Origin: Marine Group I thaumarchaeote SCGC AAA799-D11
Lineage (GTDB): Archaea; Thermoproteota; Nitrososphaeria; Nitrososphaerales; Nitrosopumilaceae
DNA length: 64,000 bases
Direction: 5' to 3'
Assembly: GCA_000746765.1 (NCBI GenBank)
Contig: JOSY01000077.1
Span: 62,001-126,000, forward strand
In this document: positions 7,689 through 16,100 of the stretch, piece by piece
Numbering within the stretch: position 1 is the stretch's first letter
Layout: each line of letters begins with the position of its first letter
Position numbers and translations under genes: made by a program
Notes under the pieces: model-generated
Databases searched by the model: none
What the model was told of the DNA's origin: nothing
Seen by the model: the letters and a program-made list of their open reading frames with translations, nothing else

Positions 7689-7788
7689 TTTATGATTTAC
7701 TTTCCAAAATGGGAATAAAAAGTTACTATGAATCCCAAAACTGACAAGGTGAATGATTTTTACTCAAAAAAAGGAAAAATTTGGTGAA

Positions 7789-8430
7789 TTATCTCACCGA
7801 AATTGAATTTTTGAACTCTTGGTTAGAATCAACTGATTTTTCAAAACTGGTAGCTCCAATCTGAAGAAATTTGATATTTTGACCCATCTCAGGATTTACT
7901 GCAGAATTAAAGAAAACTTCAAAGACATTCTCATTTTCTGTAATTTTGCCAGAAAATACAACTTTGTAACTGAGATCCTCATCTGAGGCAGTTCCATGCA
8001 GTTCTACATGGGAACCATTGGACTTTCCACTTAATTCTAGGTCAAACTCTTTTTCTTCAAGACTAAGGACTCCATTAGTTGAAATCTCCCACGAGTCTTG
8101 CCCGACCTTTATTGCTTTTCCATCAAAGAGAGTAATTCCAGCATTATATGCCTTGTAATTCATTATTGCCCATCCTGATATCTCTGAAGATAACATTCTC
8201 TGCATGTCTTCTTTTGAAGTATCAGATGGCAAGGCATAACGTTGGACTTTGAGCTTTCCATCAACCATTTTTTCGGTTAGAATTACTCCTAGTCTCTCAT
8301 TTTTGGAACTTCCTTTTGGCTCGTACACTCCTGTATTGTCTGCAAACGAGTATGTTACAGTGATTGGAGATGCAGCAAGCATCAAAAGTACAGCAATAAC
8401 ACCAATAGTTCTGTTTTGGGGTTTTACCAT
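7789..8430 (-). CDS. Secreted protein of unknown function
   Basis: A signal peptide (about residues 1-31, ending TYSFAD) precedes a 180-residue domain without cysteines or a C-terminal anchor, so it should be exported. The domain has alternating hydrophobic residues suggesting a beta-rich fold; no family was recognised. A strong TATA-like box on the minus strand lies about 55 nt upstream of the ATG. Confidence 0.7.
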   Translation of the reverse strand: MVKPQNRTIGVIAVLLMLAASPITVTYSFADNTGVYEPKGSSKNERLGVILTEKMVDGKLKVQRYALPSDTSKEDMQRMLSSEISGWAIMNYKAYNAGITLFDGKAIKVGQDSWEISTNGVLSLEEKEFDLELSGKSNGSHVELHGTASDEDLSYKVVFSGKITENENVFEVFFNSAVNPEMGQNIKFLQIGATSFEKSVDSNQEFKNSISVR

Positions 8431-8482
8431 GAATGGTACACATCAAAATCCTAGATTAGGAACGGACAGGAAACATTCTGTT

Positions 8483-8492
8483 CTTTATATAG
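8483..8492 (-). promoter_or_regulatory. TATA box for the secreted-protein gene ending at 7789
   Basis: Read on the minus strand, CTATATAAAG is a near-consensus archaeal TATA box. It is 53-62 nt upstream of the ATG at 8430, implying a leader of about 30 nt. Confidence 0.55.
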
Positions 8493-8605
8493 CAAATTCC
8501 AGCAAAATCGGCCAAATTGAACAATTTTTCTTCAAATTTTCAAAAAACCTGTTTTTTGTAAGAAAATGACAATTTTTCAAACAAAAAACTACGCATAAAA
8601 TTTCT

Positions 8606-8697
8606 AGGAATTTTCTTCCCCGCAACGTTTTTGCCAAAAATTCCTCATTTTTTCCATCTAAAATGGCGTTCCGCTTTGCGTTCCGCTATGGCGTTTC
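8606..8697. promoter_or_regulatory. Composite regulatory region: inverted repeat and GC-rich tandem repeats
   Basis: AGGAATTTT (8606-8614) is mirrored by AAAATTCCT (8637-8645). Just downstream, GCGTTCCGCT occurs at 8666-8675 and 8678-8687, with a third partial copy (GCGTTTC) at 8691-8697, giving a 12-13 bp phase. The tandem copies stand out as GC-rich and lie 40-71 nt before the ATG of a winged-helix regulator, a natural place for an autoregulatory operator. The remainder of 8431-8718 holds only the TATA box listed separately. Confidence 0.5.
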
Positions 8698-8736
8698 AAA
8701 ACATTCCTCAATAACTAATTGATTCTATACTATACC

Positions 8737-9024
8737 ATGTCAAAACAACAATACAGGTCCGAAATGGGCATCATGGGTGATATCCTAAACGTTACTGCTG
8801 ATGGCGGTCGTGAAGGAATCATTGTATCTGCAATATCTCGCAAAGCCAACCTATCTCACTATGCAGTATTAGACAAATGTGAGAAATTGGTAGAAGCAGG
8901 CTTAGTCGAGTCTGTCAAAAACGACAGAAATAGAGTCTTTCAAATCACTGAAAAAGGACTTCAATTTTTCCAAGAATTCAAGAGATTTCAGGGACTCGTG
9001 GAGAGCATGAACCTAAGGTATTAG
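8737..9024 (+). CDS. Winged-helix transcriptional regulator
   Basis: A 95-residue winged-helix protein of the type common in thaumarchaea (HTH_45-like). Three helices include a recognition helix around 'SRKANLSHYAVLDKCEKLVEAG', cited only as a landmark, followed by a wing ('VESVKNDRNRVFQITEKG') and a C-terminal dimerisation helix. The ATG at 8737 (MSKQQYRS) is preferred over an in-frame TTG at 8719. Only three bases separate its stop from the next ATG, so it is cotranscribed with the membrane-anchored HTH protein. The upstream tandem repeats suggest autoregulation. Confidence 0.82.
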   Translation: MSKQQYRSEMGIMGDILNVTADGGREGIIVSAISRKANLSHYAVLDKCEKLVEAGLVESVKNDRNRVFQITEKGLQFFQEFKRFQGLVESMNLRY

Positions 9025-9027
9025 CCA

Positions 9028-10035
9028 ATGAACCCACAAATCGTACCAATTCATAGGATAGAGTCTCGAGAAGATGGAATGCTTTTTGTAAGGACTGATG
9101 GTATCATCGATACAATGGTTAATGCGCCTCTAATAGTTGCAGGATTGCTGGTTGTAGCACTAACGATGCCTTTACAGACCTCATTTGCCACAACTCGAAC
9201 TCTTGATCTAATCATCAATACTGATGGTTCGACACATATCTCATCACAAATTGATGTGGATTCTTCAAACTTTGAACTCAGTCTCTTTGGTCCATCAATT
9301 GACAACTTTGTTGCAATTGGAGAAGATGGTACTACACTACCTGGAGAAGTTATTGAAGACAAAGCAATGATTCAGACAAGTGATTATTCTTCCATTACCG
9401 TAAACTATGATATTCATGATCTAATCTCCAAAGAAGGTAGAGTTTGGACATTTTCATTTGATTCTCCAACAAACTATTCATTACTAATGCCAGAAAATTC
9501 TGTTATTGTGGGAATGGATGTCTTGCCTGAAAATATGGAGCAGTTAGATTCTCAAATTAAACTAGAAATCCCTACTGGCCCTGCCAAAATTGATTACATC
9601 TTTAGTACTCCTGTTGAAATACCTACAACTCCATCTGAATTCTCATTTGATTCTTTAACTATTGGTCTAATAGTTGGCCCAATTGCAGCAGCAGCCATTG
9701 CTTCAGTAATTGTAGCAAAAAAGAGACAATCAAAACCTCAATTGCAAACCGAAGTAATTCAAACTACTCCAAAACCAACTACAGACTCACTAACTCCTGA
9801 TGCAATTTTCAATCTAAGACCAGATATGAGAGAAGATGACAAGAAGATTGTTAGATTCATCTCTGAAAATGGCGGAGAAGTCTTTGAAAGTGAACTAAGA
9901 AAGAAATTCCTTCAGCCAAGAACTACCATGTGGAGAGCAGTCAAAAGATTAGAAAGACTAGGTGTAGTTGAAATTTATAAAAAAGATCTTCTAAATATGG
10001 TCAAATTACGAAACGATTTGGAGGAAGAGAATTGA
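9028..10035 (+). CDS. Membrane-spanning protein with external domain and cytoplasmic winged-helix domain
   Basis: The 335-residue protein has a hydrophobic segment at about 32-52 (signal peptide or helix), an external beta-rich domain (about 55-205), a transmembrane helix at about 210-230 ('IGLIVGPIAAAAIASVIVAK'), a linker, and a C-terminal winged-helix domain (about 270-325). This layout is that of a one-protein transmembrane sensor that regulates transcription directly. In-frame ATGs at 9079 and 9115 are alternative starts; 9115 would place the signal peptide at the very N-terminus. Its gene is sandwiched between a small regulator and a secreted FN3-like protein. The signal is unknown. Confidence 0.75.
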   Translation: MNPQIVPIHRIESREDGMLFVRTDGIIDTMVNAPLIVAGLLVVALTMPLQTSFATTRTLDLIINTDGSTHISSQIDVDSSNFELSLFGPSIDNFVAIGEDGTTLPGEVIEDKAMIQTSDYSSITVNYDIHDLISKEGRVWTFSFDSPTNYSLLMPENSVIVGMDVLPENMEQLDSQIKLEIPTGPAKIDYIFSTPVEIPTTPSEFSFDSLTIGLIVGPIAAAAIASVIVAKKRQSKPQLQTEVIQTTPKPTTDSLTPDAIFNLRPDMREDDKKIVRFISENGGEVFESELRKKFLQPRTTMWRAVKRLERLGVVEIYKKDLLNMVKLRNDLEEEN

Positions 10036-10382
10036 AGAGTCTAGCATTTCTAGCATTATTTGTATTGGCAATAGGTGTTATTTCTACAAATCAAGTATTT
10101 GCCGAACCATTAGATACTGTTAGAACATCTGTATCAAACTATAATGGTGATTCAGCAACTGTAAAGATTACCTGGAATAATGACAGTTCAGCTAAAAACT
10201 ACAAAGTTGGTTGTGTTAGTTGTACTCCAAATGTTGTAGAATTTACAACTGGTAATAGTATAACAATCCATAACGTTACACCATTCCCTAATGGCTCATA
10301 CGCATTACTTTATGTGATCAGCTATGATTCCCAAAACAACATCATAACTGCAAAACAACTCATAGTAAATCTCAACCAATAA
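10032..10382 (+). CDS. Secreted fibronectin type III-like protein
   Basis: The 116-residue product begins with a signal peptide (about residues 1-24, ending VFAE), then a single beta-sandwich resembling FN3 ('ATVKITWNNDSSAKNYKVG'). Two close cysteines (Cys-Val-Ser-Cys) may form a disulfide. The TTG start overlaps the upstream stop by 4 nt and has a good Shine-Dalgarno GGAGG at 10020-10024, which decides the start. Translational coupling with the membrane HTH protein suggests a shared role, perhaps as an external partner. Confidence 0.75.
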   Translation: MKSLAFLALFVLAIGVISTNQVFAEPLDTVRTSVSNYNGDSATVKITWNNDSSAKNYKVGCVSCTPNVVEFTTGNSITIHNVTPFPNGSYALLYVISYDSQNNIITAKQLIVNLNQ

Positions 10383-10411
10383 TTTTCAAATCTTTGAAAA
10401 ATTATCATAAA

Positions 10412-10420
10412 CTTATTATA
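10412..10420 (+). promoter_or_regulatory. TATA-like box for the small membrane protein at 10443
   Basis: TTATTATAC lies about 27 nt before the ATG at 10443, the spacing expected for a leaderless archaeal transcript. Confidence 0.45.
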
Positions 10421-10442
10421 CATTTTCCAAACAGGATTGAGC

Positions 10443-10637
10443 ATGGCCTCTAAAGCAATTACAGTTGGAGTAGGAATTCCAATGATTGTAGTTGGTGCTT
10501 TGATGGCATGGCTATGGGCTCCAATGGAAGGGGATTTTCAAAATCAAGTAGAACTAATTGGAAGCACAATTGGAATTTTAGGCATAGTATTCTTTATCTC
10601 TGGATTATTCTACACAAAAGAACCAGTGATGCATTAG
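10443..10637 (+). CDS. Small two-helix membrane protein
   Basis: A 64-residue protein with two hydrophobic helices (about residues 5-24 and 37-55) joined by a short acidic loop, so both termini are on the same side of the membrane. The ATG at 10443 fits the TATA spacing better than a TTG two codons upstream. Similar small proteins are frequent in thaumarchaea, but no function is known to me. Confidence 0.65.
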   Translation: MASKAITVGVGIPMIVVGALMAWLWAPMEGDFQNQVELIGSTIGILGIVFFISGLFYTKEPVMH

Positions 10638-10678
10638 AAACTCATTGAATAAATAGTGAAAAAAATTATCATTATTAC

Positions 10679-11392
10679 TTGAAAGTCAGACTATTTGAGA
10701 TATTTACATCCGTAGAAGGTGAGGGAATTCTTTATGGAACAAAGACACTTTTTGTAAGACTTGCAGGTTGTCCCTTTACTTGTTTTTATTGTGATACAAA
10801 GGAATCTCTTCCACTTGATTCTGGAACAGAATATTCCATTGAGGAGGCAAATCAACTAATTGATTCTAATCTGCAAAACCAAACATACAAAGTAAATTTT
10901 ACCGGAGGCGATCCACTCATTCAACATCAAGCAGTTGCATTACTTGCAAAGCACATTCAGGACAAAAAAATTCCAACATATCTTGAATCATCTTGTTTTG
11001 ATATTGATAGGTTCAATCATGTTTTACCATTCATTGATATTGTAAAAATTGAATTCAAGACAAAGGATTCAGACTTTGTTGACTCTCAACATTATGAAAA
11101 ATTGATTGGCCATACCATGAAATGTTTAGAATCTTCTGTTAATGCAAAGAAGACAACTTACATCAAAGTAGTTGTTAGCTCAAAAACAAAACCTGATGAT
11201 TTTAAAGAATTGATGAATCAAATCTTTGATATTGTGTCAAAAGATGACGTTGATGGATTTATCATTCAACCAACGTATGGTATAGCAGAACCTTCACTTG
11301 ATTTGCTGTTGAGTTTGTATGATATTGTTTTTCCATACTATAATGAAGTGAAAGTTGTTCCTCAATTACACAAATTCATTGATGCACCATAG
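10679..11392 (+). CDS. queE: 7-carboxy-7-deazaguanine synthase, radical SAM
   Basis: The 237-residue enzyme converts 6-carboxytetrahydropterin to 7-carboxy-7-deazaguanine. The radical-SAM cluster motif is 'CPFTCFYCDT' (C-x3-C-x2-C) near residues 31-38. An upstream 'SVEGEG' and a downstream 'NFTGGDPL' are both characteristic of QueE. It starts with TTG. FolE follows at 11456 and QueC is at 12310, so most of the archaeosine/preQ0 branch is together here. QueD was not seen in the window. Confidence 0.93.
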   Translation: MKVRLFEIFTSVEGEGILYGTKTLFVRLAGCPFTCFYCDTKESLPLDSGTEYSIEEANQLIDSNLQNQTYKVNFTGGDPLIQHQAVALLAKHIQDKKIPTYLESSCFDIDRFNHVLPFIDIVKIEFKTKDSDFVDSQHYEKLIGHTMKCLESSVNAKKTTYIKVVVSSKTKPDDFKELMNQIFDIVSKDDVDGFIIQPTYGIAEPSLDLLLSLYDIVFPYYNEVKVVPQLHKFIDAP

Positions 11393-11455
11393 TTATCACC
11401 AGCCTAAAAATCAGATTACGTTCAAATACTAGAAAAATCGTCTCAAATCATCAAA

Positions 11456-12013
11456 ATGGATGAAGAGCGTGTAAAGAAACTTGTAAGAGAGTTAATCATT
11501 GAAGTTGGCGAAGATCCTACTCGTGAAGGCTTGCGTGAAACCCCTGAAAGGATTGCAAATATGTATAAAGAAATCTTTTCTGGATATGATTCTGATTCTG
11601 AATTAGCGGTCCAATTTTCCGAGGATTCTGATGTAGTTGTAGCACGAGATATTCAATTCTATTCAATGTGTGAGCATCATATGCTTCCATTCTTTGGCAA
11701 AATCCACATTGCATATTCTCCAAATGGTAGAGTTTTTGGAATCTCAAAACTTGTAAGATTGGTAGAAAAGTACTCAAAACGACTTCAAATTCAAGAACGA
11801 CTAACAAAAAACATTGCAGATGAACTATACTCTCAAGGCGTTAAAGGAGTTGTAGTTTTGGCAGATGCAGAGCATCTTTGTATGAAAATGCGTGGTGTTA
11901 GAAACGATGCAACACTTTCCTCATCAGCATTTAGAGGAATTTATGAAAATAAAGAGGAAAAAGAGGGTATTATGACCTTAATTAGAAAACGTGCTTCTGA
12001 TTCCTCCTTTTAA
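11456..12013 (+). CDS. folE: GTP cyclohydrolase I
   Basis: The 185-residue enzyme converts GTP to 7,8-dihydroneopterin triphosphate. It shows the zinc and catalytic motifs 'YSMCEHHMLPF' and 'EHLCMKMRGV', and the C-terminal 'SSSAFRGIY' is typical of type I enzymes. Length fits the family. Position between queE and queC suggests that its product feeds 7-deazaguanine (archaeosine) synthesis, though it may also serve pterin cofactor synthesis. Confidence 0.95.
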   Translation: MDEERVKKLVRELIIEVGEDPTREGLRETPERIANMYKEIFSGYDSDSELAVQFSEDSDVVVARDIQFYSMCEHHMLPFFGKIHIAYSPNGRVFGISKLVRLVEKYSKRLQIQERLTKNIADELYSQGVKGVVVLADAEHLCMKMRGVRNDATLSSSAFRGIYENKEEKEGIMTLIRKRASDSSF

Positions 12014-12052
12014 CATATGAATAATTAAATACGGATTCTATTTCAAAAAATC

Positions 12053-12307
12053 ATGGATGATGGAAGAAAAATTGCTCATGTTCCAAAAGAATCATGGCCT
12101 AGTTTTACTTGGTATGCAATAGAGTTTGCAATAGTTCTTGCAATCTGTATGTTGATTGCAAGAGAAGTTGTTGGAACTCTTACAGAACTTTCTCCTGAAA
12201 TTCAGAACTATGTCTGGTGGGGAATTACTGGATTGATCTTCTTAGCATGGTATATTGGAATAAGAGGATTTGTTCTAAAAAAGAAAATTCTAAGAAATAG
12301 ATATTAG
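12053..12307 (+). CDS. Small two-helix membrane protein
   Basis: The 84-residue product has two transmembrane helices (about 20-42 and 52-72), a Trp-rich boundary and a strongly basic C-terminus (KKKILRNRY) that should lie inside. Its stop is 2 bp from the end of queC on the opposite strand. No family was recognised. Confidence 0.68.
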   Translation: MDDGRKIAHVPKESWPSFTWYAIEFAIVLAICMLIAREVVGTLTELSPEIQNYVWWGITGLIFLAWYIGIRGFVLKKKILRNRY

Positions 12308-12309
12308 AA

Positions 12310-12984
12310 TTATTTTAGATATTTTGTTTTATCTAAGATTCCTGCTTTCTCAAATGCAATCTTTCTATTATTGCAGGACTCACAAACACCACAATGAAGT
12401 TTTTTGTTTGAATAACAACTCCACGTTTTGAAGATAGAATCTCCTAACACTGTTTTACCTTTCTTTAACAAATCACTCTTTGATAATCCCTCTCTATATG
12501 GAGACCAAATCTCTATCTCCTTTCTTAATTTTGAATTAATTCCATCAATTTCACCTTGGTTAAATGCAGATTCTAGTTTTTTTGCAAAAGCAGGTCTACA
12601 ATCAGGATAATGTTTATCTCCTGTATGTGCACCATATACAACTAGAGAGGCATTTAGAGTATAAGCCCATGCAGATGCAATTGAAAGAAAAACCGCATTT
12701 CTAATTGGAACTACTATTGAATACTCAAATTTACTAGGAATTTTTCTTTTGGAACTAGTCAAAACATTAGAATCTCCGTACAACTCTTTCATAAAACCAA
12801 TATCGATAATCTTGTGTTGTTTTAGTCCTAGTTTTTTTGCAAAAGACTTTGCAGCAGAAATTTCCATATTTGCTTTTTGTCCATATGAAAATGTAATTCC
12901 ATACAATTCATACTTTGATTTTAGAAATGATACTGCACAAACAGAATCTACTCCACCACTAAATACAACTACAGCTTTTTTCAT
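12310..12984 (-). CDS. queC: 7-cyano-7-deazaguanine synthase
   Basis: This PP-loop ATPase makes preQ0 from 7-carboxy-7-deazaguanine and ammonia. The 'FSGGVDSVCA' PP-loop lies at residues 8-17, and a C-terminal zinc site has cysteines in 'WSCYSNKKLHCGVCESC'. Length of 224 residues is normal. It works with QueE and FolE encoded just upstream on the other strand. In archaea preQ0 is the precursor of archaeosine in tRNA. Confidence 0.94.
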   Translation of the reverse strand: MKKAVVVFSGGVDSVCAVSFLKSKYELYGITFSYGQKANMEISAAKSFAKKLGLKQHKIIDIGFMKELYGDSNVLTSSKRKIPSKFEYSIVVPIRNAVFLSIASAWAYTLNASLVVYGAHTGDKHYPDCRPAFAKKLESAFNQGEIDGINSKLRKEIEIWSPYREGLSKSDLLKKGKTVLGDSIFKTWSCYSNKKLHCGVCESCNNRKIAFEKAGILDKTKYLK

Positions 12985-12995
12985 AATTCATCAAA

Positions 12996-13919
12996 TTATT
13001 TTCTCTTGTCTGCTGCACCTTTACTTGGTTTGCAGATAACCGTCTGACATTTTGTGTTTGCTGATGCAAATCCTCTTGACATTGCTGAGCTGATTTTCTT
13101 TAAATCTGCAGAACTTTTTGAGAATGCAATTACTGAGGGTCCTGCACCACTGATTGTCACGCCTAGTGCACCTGCTTTTAGAGCATTTTGTTTGACTTTG
13201 GTAAATCCTGGAATCATGTGCTGTCTTGCAGGTTCTACAATTACATCTTTAATTGAATTTCCAATTAATTCTGGGTCTTTTTTCATAAATCCTGCCACTA
13301 TAGTTGTTGCATTTGATAAATTCAAAATACTGTCTGTTAATTTTATCTTCTTTGGAATTACTCCTCTTGAAACTTTGGTCTTCTTTTTTGGGACATCAAG
13401 CTTTGGAACAGCTATACACATTCTAAGATTTGTTGGAGGATCAATTCTAGTTACTTGTAATGGATTTGTTTTAACAATTACAAATCCTCCCAAAACAGAT
13501 GCTGCAACATTATCGTAATGAACTGAACCTGCACTAGCTTTTTCACCATATCCTGCATACTCTACCAAAGAATTTCCATCCAACTTTAATCCAAATAATT
13601 TATCAAATGCTACTGCAGTAGCGGCTGCAGATGCTGCACTGCTTCCCATTCCAAATCCTGCAGGAACTCCTTTTTTGATTTTAATCTCAATTCCATTTTT
13701 TATCTTGAATTTTTCTTTCATATTTTTTACAACTAATCCTGCAGTATTGTTTTCAGGATTTGTTGGGATGTTGTCTTCAGTTACAATTGTTATTCTACTT
13801 TTAGTTTTAGTCAGGGTTATTTCATCATAAAACGCATCTACTGCCAAGCCAAACACATCAAATCCTGGACCTAAATTTGCTGTAGAAGAAGGTGCTTTTA
13901 CTGTAATCTTTGATGCCAC
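12996..13919 (-). CDS. thrB: Homoserine kinase, GHMP family
   Basis: The 307-residue GHMP kinase phosphorylates homoserine in threonine synthesis. The N-terminal 'PSSTANLGPGFDVFG' and the ATP-binding 'GFGMGSSAASAAA' are specific for ThrB. The C-terminal 'AGALGVTISGAGPSVIAFS' is the third GHMP motif. Its start codon shares one base with the stop region of the upstream GPN GTPase gene, so the two form an operon. No threonine synthase is nearby. Confidence 0.93.
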   Translation of the reverse strand: MASKITVKAPSSTANLGPGFDVFGLAVDAFYDEITLTKTKSRITIVTEDNIPTNPENNTAGLVVKNMKEKFKIKNGIEIKIKKGVPAGFGMGSSAASAAATAVAFDKLFGLKLDGNSLVEYAGYGEKASAGSVHYDNVAASVLGGFVIVKTNPLQVTRIDPPTNLRMCIAVPKLDVPKKKTKVSRGVIPKKIKLTDSILNLSNATTIVAGFMKKDPELIGNSIKDVIVEPARQHMIPGFTKVKQNALKAGALGVTISGAGPSVIAFSKSSADLKKISSAMSRGFASANTKCQTVICKPSKGAADKRK

Positions 13920-14692
13920 TAGTCTTCTACCTCCTCACCCAAATTAAGAATTCTGCTAAGGGCTCCTTCTAGATTCACAAATCCATCCCCAGTTACATTT
14001 GAAATTGGAATTAATCCTTGCGCAAATCCACTGAGATTCAATCCTCTCAAAATATTTGTAGTTAAAGTATATGTATCACCATCAGCATCTTTTGCAATAG
14101 CATTTTCCAAGGTGCTTAAACTAGTTGACCATTGTAGAATATTTTTGAGATTTGCACCAATAAGATCAGTTTTTGTTAGCACGTTAACTGTAGGTAAATT
14201 CAATCGTAATCTAATAGATGTTGCAAGAAGTGCAATTGAAACAAAATTTACTGGCGTTGTAATTAATGCTCCATCAAAAAGAAAGATGTTTGTTTTCTCC
14301 TCAGATGTAATGTTATCGATAAGAAAACGTCCGCTAGAACGATATGCAAATAATTCAATTTGTCCTGGAGTATCAACTATTAGATAATCTGGATTTACTC
14401 TATTTACCTCATTTTGAATCTCATCAATCTTTGATGCAATTAGATCAGCTGCCATAACTAGTGCACCATTAGGACCAAGATCATACTGTTGCATGATTGA
14501 TACGATATCTACAAAATCTCTAACATCAATATCACAACTGTATGGTAAATTTTCTACTCCTGGATCTAAATTCAAAATGGATGTAAATGCTCCATTTTTT
14601 GTGTAGTAATCATATAATTTTGATGAAAGTAATGATTTCCCTGAACCTGCAGTTCCAGAAACAAAAATAGTTTTCAATCCTGTCTGATTCAT
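13919..14692 (-). CDS. GPN-loop GTPase
   Basis: The protein has a Walker A 'GTAGSGKS', the family-defining 'GPNGAL' loop, 'VDTPGQIELF' (G3) and 'LTKTDLIG' (G4). Archaeal GPN GTPases are homodimers whose eukaryotic relatives assist RNA polymerase II assembly; the archaeal role is not settled. The ATG at 14692 (MNQTGLKTIF) places the P-loop strand directly after the start, as in the family. An in-frame upstream start at 14761 would add 23 residues. It abuts thrB downstream. Confidence 0.88.
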   Translation of the reverse strand: MNQTGLKTIFVSGTAGSGKSLLSSKLYDYYTKNGAFTSILNLDPGVENLPYSCDIDVRDFVDIVSIMQQYDLGPNGALVMAADLIASKIDEIQNEVNRVNPDYLIVDTPGQIELFAYRSSGRFLIDNITSEEKTNIFLFDGALITTPVNFVSIALLATSIRLRLNLPTVNVLTKTDLIGANLKNILQWSTSLSTLENAIAKDADGDTYTLTTNILRGLNLSGFAQGLIPISNVTGDGFVNLEGALSRILNLGEEVED

Positions 14693-14807
14693 AATTTGCT
14701 CATATTTCAAACTAGCTTGATTTTCTAATTTGTGAAATACCAATTTGGTACTAAAAATCACAAGAAAATTCCATCTGATCTTTAACTAACAAAATCGTAC
14801 ATTAATT

Positions 14808-14960
14808 ATGATTCAAAATGTCCTTGAAAAGGAAGCACGTCTCAAAGAATTGGTCATAAAATTACTAGAAGAAAAAAATCTTTCAGACTTTGAATTATTG
14901 GATTCGTTATTTGATGAAATTAAAGAAGAACTTCAAAACCATCAAAAAAGCCGCAATTAA
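14808..14960 (+). CDS. Short charged helical protein
   Basis: A 50-codon frame (ATG at 14808, TAA at 14958-14960) encodes a highly charged, helix-forming protein rich in Leu, Glu and Lys ('EKEARLKELVIKLLEEKN'). Codon use resembles its neighbours. It lies between the divergent GPN GTPase start and the membrane protein gene downstream, and fills a gap otherwise empty of genes. Function unknown. Confidence 0.55.
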   Translation: MIQNVLEKEARLKELVIKLLEEKNLSDFELLDSLFDEIKEELQNHQKSRN

Positions 14961-15049
14961 GTACAAATTCATGCCTAACTGTAGGCGTGGAAACTCAATT
15001 GAACTGATTTTGTCAACTTTCATATTTGATCTTTCAAGGAAATTATCAA

Positions 15050-16066
15050 ATGAACTGGAGAATTGCAACTATCCCTGCTACCTTAATTCCAATTTTCATT
15101 ATAGCTATTCAATTTGATATTAAACCAGAGGATGTTCTTGCAACCGGTTTCTTTCCATTCGTTGGTGCTGTTGTCGCAATGATGATTAAACTAGGTCTTC
15201 AGGGAGTCAAGTTTGCATATATTGCAAGAAAATATCTCGGTAATTTTGATTCTGTTTTGAAATTAACTGGAGTTCGTGTAGGTAGTGAATTTATAAAATT
15301 TACAACTCCGATGTTCATAGGCGCAGAATTTATTGTAATCTATTATTTGCACAAAAAAGGAGTGAAACCCTCAAACTCAACATGGATTGCAATTATGGAT
15401 ATTGTAACTGAGGTCTTTGCAGCTGGATTATTATCTATAATGGCAGGAATAATTGCACTGCTAAATGGTGCATATGTTGTTGCAGCAGTAGTTTTGGGAA
15501 CCAGTATCACTGTAACTACATTATGGATGGTACTCTTCTTCTTGTCTTCTAAACGTACATTCCAGGTTCCTAAAGTTCTAGGAAAAATTGCAAAAAGATT
15601 TGGAAAAGAAAAAGGTGCAAAGTATATCGAACAAACAAACTCTTGGATGGAAGAAGTATGTACTATGAGTAGAGAAAATCTTAAAACTTCTGAATCAAAA
15701 AAAGTTTTCACAATATCATTTCTGTTTTCAATAGTGTCCTGGTCGTTTTATGGAATTTCATTTATGATCATTGCAATGGGAACTGGATATGTTATCAACG
15801 CATTTGATTCTATTATGGCTGTCATGGGTGCAAATGCAATTGGAAATCTTCCAATAACTATAGGAGGTTCTGGCCTTGCTGAGTTTGGAATTGTAGCATA
15901 TCTTAACAATCTAAATCCATTTGATTTTGATGCTTCTCAAGGTGGTTTGGCATGGGATGCAGTAATAGGCTGGAGAATTGCCACATACTATGTACCAATT
16001 GTAATTACTTGGTTATTATTAGTAAAACTGGCCTTGAGTAGAATTTCAAAACCTCAAGCCACATAG
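15050..16066 (+). CDS. LPG-synthase/flippase-like integral membrane protein (UPF0104)
   Basis: A 338-residue protein with about eight hydrophobic helices. It has the features of the lysylphosphatidylglycerol-synthase transmembrane (UPF0104/AglD-like) superfamily, including a conserved 'IGNLPITIGGSGLAEFG' segment late in the sequence, which corresponds to the family's 'PiPGGlGv.E' motif. Members act as lipid or polyprenol-sugar flippases, or accompany glycosyltransferases; the substrate here is unknown. The ATG at 15050 is preferred over a TTG at 15026. An SDR gene follows 34 bp later. Confidence 0.78.
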   Translation: MNWRIATIPATLIPIFIIAIQFDIKPEDVLATGFFPFVGAVVAMMIKLGLQGVKFAYIARKYLGNFDSVLKLTGVRVGSEFIKFTTPMFIGAEFIVIYYLHKKGVKPSNSTWIAIMDIVTEVFAAGLLSIMAGIIALLNGAYVVAAVVLGTSITVTTLWMVLFFLSSKRTFQVPKVLGKIAKRFGKEKGAKYIEQTNSWMEEVCTMSRENLKTSESKKVFTISFLFSIVSWSFYGISFMIIAMGTGYVINAFDSIMAVMGANAIGNLPITIGGSGLAEFGIVAYLNNLNPFDFDASQGGLAWDAVIGWRIATYYVPIVITWLLLVKLALSRISKPQAT

Positions 16067-16100
16067 AAACCGCTTTATCTTAAAACGATTTTTTTGATTT

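Noticed and set aside
13054..13518. Long antisense frame opposite thrB
   Set aside because: It mirrors a well-supported homoserine kinase and has no recognisable domain; such antisense frames are common here because of codon bias.
14890..15117. 75-codon plus-strand frame
   Set aside because: It overlaps, in another frame, both the better 50-codon gene at 14808 and the start of the membrane protein gene, and its sequence has no plausible features.
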